A stretch of DNA of 64,000 nt from Epiperipatus broadwayi (Eukaryota > Onychophora > Udeonychophora > Euonychophora > Peripatidae). The translations under genes and the position numbers were made by a program. The notes under the pieces were generated by a model, which worked only from the letters and a program-made list of their open reading frames with translations, made no database searches and was not told the DNA's origin. Where the stretch lies: contig JAQFVV010006272.1 of assembly GCA_028023455.1 (NCBI GenBank), positions 2,399,127 through 2,463,126 of the forward strand, in the 5' to 3' direction. Below are positions 24,617 to 35,909 of the stretch, piece after piece; position 1 is the first letter of the stretch; every line of letters starts with the position of its first letter.

Positions 24617-26030
24617 ATTAGTATTTGAATGCCATATGATCTATTGAGCAATAACTATTGGGTTAATATACCACTCAATCCAAATCACAGAAAGTTTTCA
24701 AGATTTTACTAAGTAAACAATAATAATATTCAACTATTTTTTTTGTCAAATTCAGCACATTATAATTCCTATTCATTCACTCCTCAAAATTAAATACCTT
24801 TTTTTATTATCCAGTTGATTATTATCCTCTAATACTATGATCTATCTAATTCTACTTTAATTTTTAGTCTATAATTATAGGGCATGACTTCTTTTTATCT
24901 ATGCATTTCATTTTTTATCTTTTGCTGTTATTTTATTCTACTTCCAACTTTTTGATCAAAATTTACTACATAGATGACAAATTAGCATAATTTGTCAGCT
25001 GATCCATTTGTTTCAAAATTGAATATTTTTTCATTAAATATACTCTATTCAAGTATTAAAATACATTTTTTTTTATTTTATCACATGGCTGTATCTTAAA
25101 ATTCTATATCACTAATATACATAGATGCTCATATCCATTTTAACACTATTTATTATATTTACATTACTTTAGTGTAAATTTTTTTAAAATTAAATTTATA
25201 GCTGTCAATAAAATCCCTCATATATATATAGTAACTTTAAATAACTCCTTTCAAAGAAAATAATAGTATAAAATGAGTTTTAGATAACAATATGTTTTGT
25301 CTTTGGTGTTTTTTAATAATAATTTATTTCAAGAGATAAATCTGGTTAATCATAGTTCAGATTTTTGTAAGTAGATTTTCTCTTGATTATGCAATGTACA
25401 AAGATGTTTATAATTTTCTTTCAGTAAGTTATATAGACATTTTATATAAAATAGATAACATCTTTGCAATTTCTCAATCTTCTAGAACTTACTATGGATA
25501 ATAATGCTAAAACTCTTTTTAAGTATATTATTCACTTTTTTACATATTATCATTTCAAGTTAAAGATCCTTTACATACAAATTATGCAGAACATATTATC
25601 AAACTATGGAACTTCTAATTGATCATTAGCTAAATTAACTATAATTTGGCTATCTGGAAAAAAAAAACCTCAATTTTGCTTATAAATCTTTAGTTATCTG
25701 AAATTGTCAAATTACTTTTAGATGTAATCTCAGTTCTGAAAATGGCAATTTATGTTTTAATAACTTCACTATGAAGTTTATATATAACACTTATTATAAA
25801 AATGTATATAATTTTTCAAAGATATTTCAATAATTGTAATATGCATATAACAGGTTAGTGAAAAGGTAATTCACATATTTTTAATATCACAATATATACC
25901 ATAATACAGTAATGTAATGCTCAACATCTTCCCATATATCCAAGATAGCCAGAGATTATATTGTAAAAATAAAAATACATGGCATTAGTGAAAATATATC
26001 ACAAAAAAACTTTTTGATACTAGATTCTAG
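24617..26030. other. AT-rich spacer, nothing recognised
   Basis: No reading frame, repeat or RNA signal that I can support. Confidence 0.6.
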
Positions 26031-26697
26031 TTAATGAGAAAGTCATTAAAATAGGCAAAAACTCACTATATATATTGCCACACAGCAGACTAGAGTAATC
26101 AATGGATGCCAAAAAGCTTGCATAAAATCCCCATCTAGTGCCTACTTATCCAATATCCCCAGACTAGTTTCTGGCTTGTGGCCTTCGTCAGTGAGGAGTC
26201 TTGGATCTGAGATTACTACACCTAGATCTTAGGATCTAATGCAACCCTCCAGCAGCCACTTTTTATCTCTACTTAACTACAAAACTATGAGTCTTAAATT
26301 GAAAACACCTTAATATTTTCAATCCAAGCCCATCAGCTTATATAGTCATATAGGTCTGAACTCAGTTCAGTACCCATACATTTTGGTGTCTTTGGTTCTT
26401 CAATAACCATAGCTGCCAATATTCTATTAGGCATGATTGGTTTTAAGCCAATAACATCACATGATCACAATTTCTTATGATTGCTTATAACTGTTATTAA
26501 AACAGGCAAAAACTCACTATATATATTGCCACATGGCAAGTTAGAGTAATCAATGGATGCCAGAAGGCTTGTGCATAAAATCCCCATCTAGTGCCTACTC
26601 ATCCAATATCCACAGACTAGTTTCTGGCTCTTGGCCTTCATCGGTGAGGCAAGCATAAGAAATGGTGATCATGTGATGTTTAATGGTAAAGTCATTA
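26031..26697. mobile_element. Unclassified insertion flanked by 18-nt direct repeats
   Basis: The flanks 26,031-26,048 and 26,680-26,697 read ttaatgRKaaagtcatta and agree at 16 of 18 positions, which looks like a long target-site duplication of retroposon type. The interior (about 631 bp, less AT-rich than its surroundings) contains a direct repeat of about 155 bp at a 451-bp offset: 26,042-26,198 and 26,493-26,649, both with ggcaaaaactcactatata, atcaatggatgcc and taaaatccccatctagtgcc. A 30-bp inverted repeat (26,453-26,484 against 26,651-26,681, catcacatgatcac core) brackets the second copy. No reading frame. It could be a dimeric SINE or a composite non-autonomous element. Confidence 0.6.
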
Positions 26698-27495
26698 TGC
26701 TGCTTATCAATCTGTATTTTCTGAAAAATTATATTTAACATTTTTTGGATTACCCAGTGAAATAAAAAATAAATTAGATTTCTTATTTCTTAACATGTCC
26801 AGACAAAATAATATTCATTCAATATAATTTATATACAATTTATTCAAAACAAATTCTAAATTGTCTAAATCTTTGAGTGATTCTATGTGCATATATAAGA
26901 TATATTAATAAACAGTTAGAACTAAACCAACGATATATTGGTAGAAATAAGAGATTTGTGGTGCAGTTAGATTAATTTTCAGTTGAGGAAAGTAAAAAAA
27001 AACAAAAACAGTTTGGTTAATTAAATATAATAGTTGAGTTTGATTTGTTATATGTAAAAGTAATATATCTTCCAATCAAAATATCTTTGCTGACTACTGA
27101 ATTACATTTGCTTTATAACCATTTTCAGCGCGCACAGCGCATATTTATGAGTTGCTTATGTGCTGCTTTAATATTCGTTTTTCTTCTTCTTTTCTTTAAA
27201 GAAGAGTTAAATATTAGCAAATGTGCTAGAATTTCACTTTATATTGTAAATTTTGAAAGTAATACTTTTAAATTAATCATTTCTATACAATTAATCAAAA
27301 TTGTTTTACTATATAACAATCTTGAACATAATATATATATTACAGTAGGGTTAAAATGATAAATTATTTAAAATATTAATTTTATGCGTTTTTAAATATT
27401 AATATTTATATATATGTGATAAAAAATTGTATTAGATTATGTAAATTCTTTATATTTTAGGAGCTTATTTTACCGCAATCTCGACATTAGCGGAG

Positions 27496-27526
<31 letters not shown>

Positions 27527-28190
27527 CCCTGCTTATAGTTAATCGCAAATAATTTGTAGGATTCTATTAAAACGATGATGTGGTATAACGCAGTCTGAAG
27601 TTCAAACCTTTATCTTTTTTCAAAAGAAGATTCCATTTTTATTTAATCTTTTTAATAGTAATGCTAACTGACACATTTCTATTAAGATACTTAAGAACAT
27701 TAAGTTAAAAGCTTCACTTAATAATTTATCTTATTCCAAAATGAAACGAAATTAATTTCTTCTATTAAAGGATTTATTTCTTAATCGCTGATTCTAAATT
27801 TTCTATAAAATATGGAGGTTTTCAAACCCATAAAAAATATTTGCGAATCACAATAGATGAATATTACAACATAAACAATGATTAATCTTTTAAAATGAGA
27901 ATATTGGCTACGTTAAATATAATTTTAATTAAAAATTATAAGGTATAATCATCAATTAAAGCATTTTTTTCGATAATTAAAGTAATTTACATTTTTTTTT
28001 TATAAAAAAATTTAAATTAAGAGTTTATTTTTTATAAAAAAGACTCCTCCGCTATATAAAATAAATCTCTTTTCCATTCGTTTTTTTTAATTTTATTTAA
28101 ATGAACCAGTCATTTATTGTTTTAATAATATAGTAACTTATCTTTTCTGTTCAAACATTAATTCTCTAGAAAAGTTTTTCATTCAATCTT
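26698..28190. other. AT-rich spacer with T18A13 tract
   Basis: Contains an uninterrupted T18-A13 run at 27,496-27,526. The 104-codon frame at 27,045-27,359 starts at TTG, matches nothing known and is at the level expected by chance. CpG frequency begins to rise from about 27.4 kb towards the candidate promoter. Confidence 0.5.
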
Positions 28191-28195
28191 GATTG

Positions 28196-28540
28196 TAACA
28201 GCTTGCTCTCAGACGCTCGGCCATTTTAACTTTAAAGGCATCATTCTAACGGAATGTAGAGCTATGCGGATGCTTCGTTGGGATCTAATCCGTGGAGAAA
28301 AATTGTTTGCTGAAAAGTAATGTTGGTGCTATTTCTCTGTAAAGGATGACTAAGTTCACGAAAAATATTTCCAACCAGTAAGATGTTAAAACGATAGATA
28401 GAGAAAATAAATATTTAAAAGGAGCGTGTAATGTCTTGGTCTCCCTCTACGCGTCGCTAATGACTAAAGCCCTCCTTGTCAAGTCGGGCTTCTATTTTTG
28501 AAGCGCTTTTACTAGTCTTTAAACTCCTGCAAAGTTCTAT
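28196..28540 (+). promoter_or_regulatory. Candidate CpG-retaining promoter region
   Basis: Unusually GC- and CpG-rich for this window (cagacgctcggcc, ctacgcgtcgctaatg, gtcgggcttc). It directly precedes the signal-peptide exon. A TATA-like ctatttata lies at 28,538-28,546. No TSS can be fixed from sequence alone. Confidence 0.45.
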
Positions 28541-28559
28541 TTATACTTTTGGGGTTTTA

Positions 28560-28797
28560 TGCAAAAGTGCAGCAAAACGTAATTTATTTCAGTAGGATAC
28601 AGATTATGTTACAGTCGCCACGCGGTCCTTTTGGATACTTTCATCCGGTCATATACTCCTTACCGTTCAACCATGGCCCTGGATATCTTATAGATGAAAA
28701 ATCCACGAGGCCAGGGAACTTGTGCGAGATTCGACAACCATGTTACAGTATTTTTTCCAGATTTTCTTCATCTGTCTGTGCGCCCTAGTCTTCCAAG
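28560..28797 (+). other. Candidate first exon of a host gene
   Basis: CpG-retaining block ending in an AAG|GTAAGTT donor (intron begins at 28,798), a full match to the metazoan consensus. It contains a short upstream frame in excellent Kozak context (accatgg at about 28,670, six codons) and then the signal-peptide ORF start at 28,740. The 5' boundary is estimated from the TATA-like element. An overlapping longer frame, 28,549-28,788, starts at TTG and stops before the donor, so it is not favoured. Confidence 0.5.
28740..28797 (+). CDS. Signal-peptide-encoding first coding exon (partial gene)
   Basis: An ATG in acceptable context (caaccATGt) opens a 19-codon frame, MLQYFFQIFFICLCALVFQ, running into a consensus donor with one extra base (phase 1; the next codon begins with G). 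The peptide has the makings of a secretory signal sequence: short N-terminus, then a hydrophobic Phe/Ile/Leu/Cys core, then a small or polar end. A phase-1 intron just after the signal peptide is a frequent arrangement in secreted and membrane proteins with shuffled extracellular domains. The product would be secreted or membrane-anchored. The rest of the gene was not found downstream, so the intron may be long or the remaining exons lie outside the window. The gene cannot be named. Confidence 0.45.
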
Positions 28798-30300
28798 GTA
28801 AGTTCAAATTATAAATATAATTTTTAAAATATTCACACAATCAATTACACTATTAAAACTATATATTGAAATCTATATTACCTGTTCCATGAACAAAAAA
28901 ACAAAAAATGTAAACAATTTCTGATAAACACTATTTTATTTAACGGTCGATTAATTAATTACTTTCAACATCGCGCATCCATTATATTGCTGGAGTCCTA
29001 AGTACCGTAAACCATGTTTTAAAATAGTATCAAAAGAGGGCAGCACAGTGCAGAGTAAGGGGGAATGCCATTTTCAAGATTTTAGTAATTTATTTTTCGT
29101 ATATTAATATCAAACCACTATTGGGTTGTTTTTATATTTGCAATAGCAAATATCATATAAATAATTTTTCAAAATATATATTTTACAGAAAATTTTCATA
29201 TATATATTAGTATTCTATTGTTAATTGGATTTTAAAATCAATTATTTCACTAGTGATATTTTTTTCAAGTGTTAGAATAAATTATCTGTTTTTATTTTTA
29301 TTTTTTTTTAAAAAGTTTATAGTATATATGCATAATTCTCTGTTTTTAAATTGAAATTCGGAGAATGTATGTTTAAGCAAAAGATAAGTTAGTCACTATT
29401 ATTAGTAACCATAATGATTAAAGTTATTTACTATTTTAATTCTGCTTTATTTATTTAGCAGTTTTACTTAAAAATAATCATTTTTATTTCAGTAATAAAT
29501 TTTTTAATTACATTCAGAAGATAATCACTTTTTTATGCATGATTATATGTGAGATATATATTACATTCAAGCGGGTATTATATAGTATAGGTAATTTAAT
29601 AATATATTATTTATTTCATCTCCGAAAGATCAATATGTATGTGTAAATATATATATGCGTGTGTGTGTCAAAGCCTTTTATAATAAATATTAAAATTAAG
29701 TATTATATCAATTTGTATTTAAAATTCAAAAAGCAAAGTTGAACTATAACTGTCAATTGGTATGAGGGTTTTTTTTTTAATATCTAAATTCAATACTCGT
29801 TGAACAGTGACCTAGTTGAGTCACTGAACTTGCATTTGCTGCAGAAAACTTGTGTATATAAATACAATAGTGCGATAACAAAATAATTAAATAAAAATGT
29901 ATTAATCTATGCCTTTAATACAATCAATCACACATGCTTTCATATATACACACACGCATTATGTTTATGTACAAACATATGATGTTTTGTATATGTATGT
30001 AAATCTATATATACTATATCAAAACTCAGGATTTATGAAAATTAATAGATATTAATAAATTTATGGATTAAAAAAGAGATCTATACTTCTGTCAATGTTT
30101 ATTTGAAAGAAAAAGATAATATATTTTTACTATTGTAAATGCATACTTTAAACAAACAGTATTTTGTATTTCAATGAACAATATTCATAGTACAACCTTC
30201 GCTCTCTTCTCGGAAACACTCATATATCGGAATTGATCAGTCAAGTGTATTTGTATTAGCAGAAACATCGATCTAGAAGAAGCTGAAAAGCGTTAGTTCA
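28798..30300. other. Putative start of intron, AT-rich
   Basis: If the exon above is real this is intronic. A CpG-bearing patch at 28,960-29,080 (catcgcgcatcc; gagggcagcacagtgcag) and another at 30,190-30,300 stand out but show no exon structure I can defend. Confidence 0.4.
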
Positions 30301-30304
30301 TCGT

Positions 30305-30326
30305 GGGGAGGCGGGAGGGGGGGGGG
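30305..30326 (+). other. G-quadruplex-capable G tract
   Basis: G-runs of 4, 2, 3 and 10 separated by one or two bases (ggggaggcgggag then ten G). At least four G-triplets can be formed, satisfying a G3+ quadruplex pattern. It is the most G-rich string in the window, inside a CpG-bearing patch. Confidence 0.7.
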
Positions 30327-33300
30327 AAATCTGTCACTGCTAAAATTTTTATCATCTTTAAAATAATTGTTCGCTCCAAAAAATTTCTAACATGTTTGTT
30401 TTGTTAAGACAAGCAATTTTTTGTTTGTGGTATATTATATTTGGATATCTGCTGTATAACTACAAAAGCAGCATTGAGAGAAAGAAAATGAAAATATGTA
30501 ATGGCAAAAAAAAAATCTATTGAATATTGCAACTTTAATAGAAAATAAATAAAAGTTGGAAATTCTAAATATATGTGGGTGTGTATCTGAAATTATCTAA
30601 AAAAGGATGTAAAATGCAAAACCTTAAATATATATCAAATTTATATGTATGTGTGCATGTATATGCATTAGATGTATTTAAAGATATATGTATATGTTCA
30701 TCAGCGTACATATATATCTAGAAAAATGTCTTTTGACGTCTTGGCATACTTTTTAAGAACTGTAAATTATCATCACTTTCTTTTTCATCCGAACTATTGA
30801 TGCCGTACTTTTGTTAAATTTTCTCTACTCGTCATAAAAGAAAAATCTGGCAGAATTTATCTCCTAGCTGAGAATAGCTTGATATCCATATCTCCAGTAA
30901 TATTTGCTGCAAAAACTTTTATTATAAAAATATTTGACAAGTTAAATTGAACATGGGCCAGTTCTCTGAAAAACTTTTGACTGTATTTGAATTTTTTCAC
31001 CTGCCCATACTCTTATATTAGTCTAAAGCTTGAAGTGCAAGTAGTAAATGTGGTATATTCATGCATTCAAAGATTCATGTATACATTTTTATACCGTGAG
31101 GAAACATATAACCACATAAATATGTCAAAAAATTATAACCTATATAATTGTAGCAATAGTTATTTTCATTATACTTTTTGTATTTCATTATTTTCCATTT
31201 TGTGTTTATTGGAACTATAAATTCTCAAATCAAAGCTTAGCCTGCCATTATTTGTGCTTTTTCACATGATCTTTAAATTAATTATCAATTTCACATATAA
31301 TTACTTTATTATCACTTCATATATATACCCAGTAAAATATGTAGTTATAAATATTTTAATACGAGTCTAAATGAAAAGACGTTAGGTTTCAATAGTATTG
31401 TAGGAAAATCATAATCAATGATATAACCGGCAAGTCTTGAGTTCCAGAAAGAGACGCAGTGATTTTTTTTTTTTGTGAGTGTTCTACATATATATATTTT
31501 AAAAAATCTTGAAATATTTTATAGAAAAAACTTTAAATAAAATTTTTAGTCTTCTCTCTTATGCGATGTAGCTCTATTTTTAATTAATTGAACATAGATA
31601 AATAGTTATATAATGAACTATGATAAAATACATTTTATTCCTTTATTATTAAATTTATGGTTATAGATTATTTTAACTCATTGCAAGTCTCTATGGCTTT
31701 AGAGTATTTTAAGTTCTCAGCTGATATCTTGAGTTCACAATGGGTTGATAACACTTTAGTTTAAACACATATATGCCATGTGCTTTTGCTCTATGATATG
31801 TTTAACAAAAGAATTAAGGAAATATATTCCAGAATAATTCTAAAGAGAACAGCTGTCTATTCTTAAAATGCCACCTTATTTTCAAGAACAAGAAAGCAAA
31901 GTAAGTCTCCCTGCAAATAAATAAATAAATAAATAAAGCACAAAGAAAAACTAAACAAGGAATACCCTGAACTTGAAAATCTTATCACAGATAAGGAACA
32001 GGAAAATGAAGTTTTGGTGTTGAACTATGTTGAAAGTTTCCGTGCTCTGTGAATCTGGTAATATTTTCTATTATGAAAAACTTAAAGTATCTGTATTAAA
32101 AGAAAAGGAAATTAAATTATAAGTTTTTAATTAAATTGTGATTTATAAATGATGTGTTAATTGCTGATAAGACTCATCTTCTATTTACCTTCAATTTAAG
32201 GAGTATTTTATTAGACTGGAGAATAGAGTACATATATATTAAATACATAAATAAAACCAACTGTTTTGCAAAAAAATAAGGAAGAAAAAAAAATACAAAG
32301 AAAAAACCCACATTAAATGAAAATTCTGTCTTTCTTTTATAGTTTTGTTAAAATTCTATTTACCTTAACTTCACTAGATGGTTAATTATTTACTAAACTA
32401 TTATATATAATAAATGTTCTAAACTCCTATAATTATTTATTTTATAAATAACATCATATATAGCCAAACACTTTTCAAAGCTATTATAAATTAGTCATTA
32501 AAGGAAGTCTCTGGGTTATATAACTTCTTTAAAATATTTGCTATTGGAAAACTAATTTTTAATTTTGCTTTAAAATGTGTTTGTATATATATGGTATAGA
32601 ATATTATGAATATTAGAAATGGATAAAAGTTTGCAATAATCCTCTGTAATTATATACATTATTTAGATGAATAGTATATTTCAGTGATCCTCTGTAGAGA
32701 AATGTTGAAGGGATCTTTATCCTACAGTGGATTAATTAAGAAGACTGTTTTGTATGAGCGAATATTTATTTATATAGGTTGGAGAAAATATGAAATATAG
32801 TATATAGTTACTAACATAAAGAGGTGATTGTGTTTAGCATTTGAATCCTTTATAATGGAATTTTAAATGATTGCATATGGAGAACAGTCAAGAGTTGTCA
32901 GTGGACAATAGTGAACTCTCACATGTCTCACAAAAGCTTAATGTTATTTAAATCAATTTATAGGAGAAATCATGTGCTAAATATGGTGCCATTTTCATAT
33001 TATTTCTCAGCACTGGCTATATGAATTATTTTATCATTTAGCACTGAATACATAAATCATACTATCATTTTAGAATATAACAATGTTGTTTGGGAACAAT
33101 GTTTTTGTCTATGAGATAACCTTAGTCTTCCAATGTGTTCAAATAAGTTTTAGGTAGTTTTTGTAATTCTATTTAAACTCTTCCAATAATTAATATAAGT
33201 GTTGGGCATACAACAATCTTCTAGTCATTCTTTATCTATTTTTTATGTTTATGATACCAATGGAAAGCAGTGATATTAAAATGGCAGCTTAATCCCAAAT

Positions 33301-35139
33301 ATTCTGCTTTGAAATTCACTATAAAATGTTTTGGTAGATAGCTGTATTTAGTTGCTTGTTAACATGTTGCAGTGATTTATTTCACTGTAGTTGTTTTGAC
33401 ATTATTCACTAGTCTTTATTAGAAAGAATTGATTTTACTAAATTTGGTAGTCCTCTATTTATTATTGCATTTAAAATTATTAATCTTAGACAAATAGTTT
33501 TGAAGACTAATTCATCAGAAACTAACTTTATGCCTCTTTTTAAACTTGAATAGATATTAACTTCTATATGATATTTCTCATCATCTTCTTAGTGTTCTAT
33601 TTCTAAAAGAAAAGAAGTTAATATTGGTATGTGTTTATATTTCTATCCTATATGATGGCAAATAAACAGTGCTATATATCTGAAATCCTTATTATTTTAT
33701 ACTCTATATCTTTTTGTAAATTGTTAGAAATATAAAGAGTTAACTATAGTATTAATATAATTTAATTTGTTATTTAGTTGGCATTTTGTTAGTTTTTTTC
33801 TAGATGATTTCAATTTTAAATTATTACACACATACACATAAGTAAAAATCAGAAATGGCAACTATTTCCAATTCAGTCAATATTATTGAAATATTTTTTT
33901 AGTCGTTTGATAACTAAGCAAATATAAATATACAATCTTTTATTAAGCTTAGAATATACTGATGAAATACTACGATTACTCTAATAATTGTATAAAAGTA
34001 CTTAATATGATATTGTTCTATATTCTTAAATAATGAAAAATATTTGCATTTCAGTCACAATTTTTTAATCACTTTCAGTTGTTTGCATAAGCTATAAGTA
34101 AAATACTTTTTTACACATAGGTGTTACTGAAGAGATGCTAAAATTATAATAAGATATACTGTAAACAATATTAGAATTTCTTGATATACTAAAGAATATA
34201 GATTCAAACTTCTCTACTCACTCTCAATAATGTTTTTAAATTATTCATACATTTTGTTATAAACATAAGTAGGATGTTTTTTTCTTTTTGTAAAATCTTA
34301 CTTTGTGAAATGGTTTATTTTATAAAATTTTAGTCATGAAAGGTTTCATTGTGTGAAGCAATGAAACACTTTAACTTTGTTTTACATTATACTCTAATAT
34401 GATAAACAGAGCAAAACTCTCCATGCAGTATTGCCACCTGTACAATTAATGTGCTAGTATAGGAAATGTGATCATGTGATATTCTAATATGATTATGCAA
34501 AACAATAATAAACAGATTTTGATAAATGAGGATTTTTTAAATTTGCATTCAAATGATAAATATGAATTTTGGTTTGAAAATGTAAAAGTTGTTAAGTGAT
34601 GCAAACAGAAATTATAATTGCAAGTATTATGCAATGCTACATTCATAAATTATTACTTAATATATGAAAAAAACTTATTTACATATGTATGATTATTTTA
34701 TTAGTCATGTGGTTTAATATAGAATGGAGAATCATTTTCACAATTATCTATATGTTAATGATCCACACGTCTTTCTTCTTTTATTATGTAGTTCTAATCA
34801 TTAGAACTTATTCAAGTTAATAATCTAGCATTAAGCATAAGATGTAAACATAAATGATAAGCAATGGAAAACTATTGTGATTTAAGCGAAGTTATAATGT
34901 CTTAAATGCTTGATCTGTATTTATCTGAAGATGAATAACAATAGAGTATTATATTTTACTAACAGACAATTTTAATAAAATAGCATGTTTTTTCTTCAAA
35001 AATACTCTGATTTAAAGTTTGTTATATATTTCAATAAATTTCTGTAGAAGGCATAAGTAAAATAATGTTAATATATATATATTCTAATATTCCTATGAAT
35101 AAATTAATTCATAGTATTATTCCTGGGACTTTCATGTAA
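30327..35139. other. AT-rich, nearly CpG-free spacer
   Basis: Holds an (AAAT)n tract at 31,915-31,936, a doubled 36-bp motif (agcactg...tatcattt) at about 33,006-33,072, and a small hairpin gtttcattg/caatgaaac near 34,335-34,362. The reading frames at 30,987-31,220 and 34,446-34,646 are unsupported. Confidence 0.5.
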
Positions 35140-35597
35140 TAAAAATATAATAGCTAAATGGTTGACATTTCAATACAATAACAAGGACTTTCCTCAGAGC
35201 TTCTTTCTCAAATCATAAGAATGTGTGTGGTGAGATTTAAAATCTTTATTTTTTCTCTTGTTATTTCCTCCACATTCTCAAATTCTATTGGTTGAGAAGT
35301 TTTAAAAAATATTTTATCATCCAATAGCTTTTTCAAAATATTGTTAATTTTTTAAAATTTAAATGAAAAATGTGAATTAAAGAAAATTAACAATATTTGG
35401 AACAAGCTATTGGAGGATAAAATATTTTTCAAACTTTTCAACCAATAGAATTTGAGAATGAGGAGGAAATAACAAGAGGAAAAAGTAACAATTTTAAATC
35501 TCACCACATACATTCTTAGGATTTGAGAAAGTAGAAGTTCTGAGGAAAGTACTTGTTGTTGTACTGAATTATCAGCCATTGAGCTATTATATTTTTA
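35140..35597. repeat. 458-bp foldback element
   Basis: Arms of roughly 200 bp (left from 35,140, right to 35,597) are diverged reverse complements. Outermost match: taaaaatataatagct with agctattatattttta. Inner blocks: aactttcctcag, tggtgagattta, aaattctattggttga, and their complements. The centre is an AT-rich loop of about 40 nt near 35,350-35,390. No target-site duplication was evident. A non-autonomous MITE or foldback transposon is likely. The 75-codon minus-strand frame at 35,352-35,579 is a by-product of the right arm. Confidence 0.85.
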
Positions 35598-35909
35598 GTT
35601 TCAAAAGGCTTTATTGAACTATAATATTACAAAACAATACATTGTACCACATACATAGGATAGAGTAAGAAAAGACCTTGAGGTTTTAAGCAAAGGAAGA
35701 TATGTGATTTACATTATATACTCTGTATTTTTATCACATATTAGAGATGAGAAAAATTACAAATCTATGTGTAATAGAAAAAAAATACAAGCTTGAAAGC
35801 AGCTTAATACTTTCTGACTGCTGCATATGATTTACATCTTTCTATATACATCATTGCATTAATGTCATTTTTTGTTTTTAATTATCTAGTTATCATTTTA
35901 TAATAGTGA

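Noticed and set aside
27045-27359. 104-residue plus-strand ORF
   Set aside because: TTG start, hydrophobic low-complexity content, no family; compatible with chance.
28549-28788. 79-residue plus-strand ORF over the candidate first exon
   Set aside because: Starts at TTG and stops before the splice donor; the signal-peptide frame from 28,740 fits the donor better.
35352-35579. 75-residue minus-strand ORF
   Set aside because: Lies inside the right arm of the 458-bp foldback; no family resemblance.
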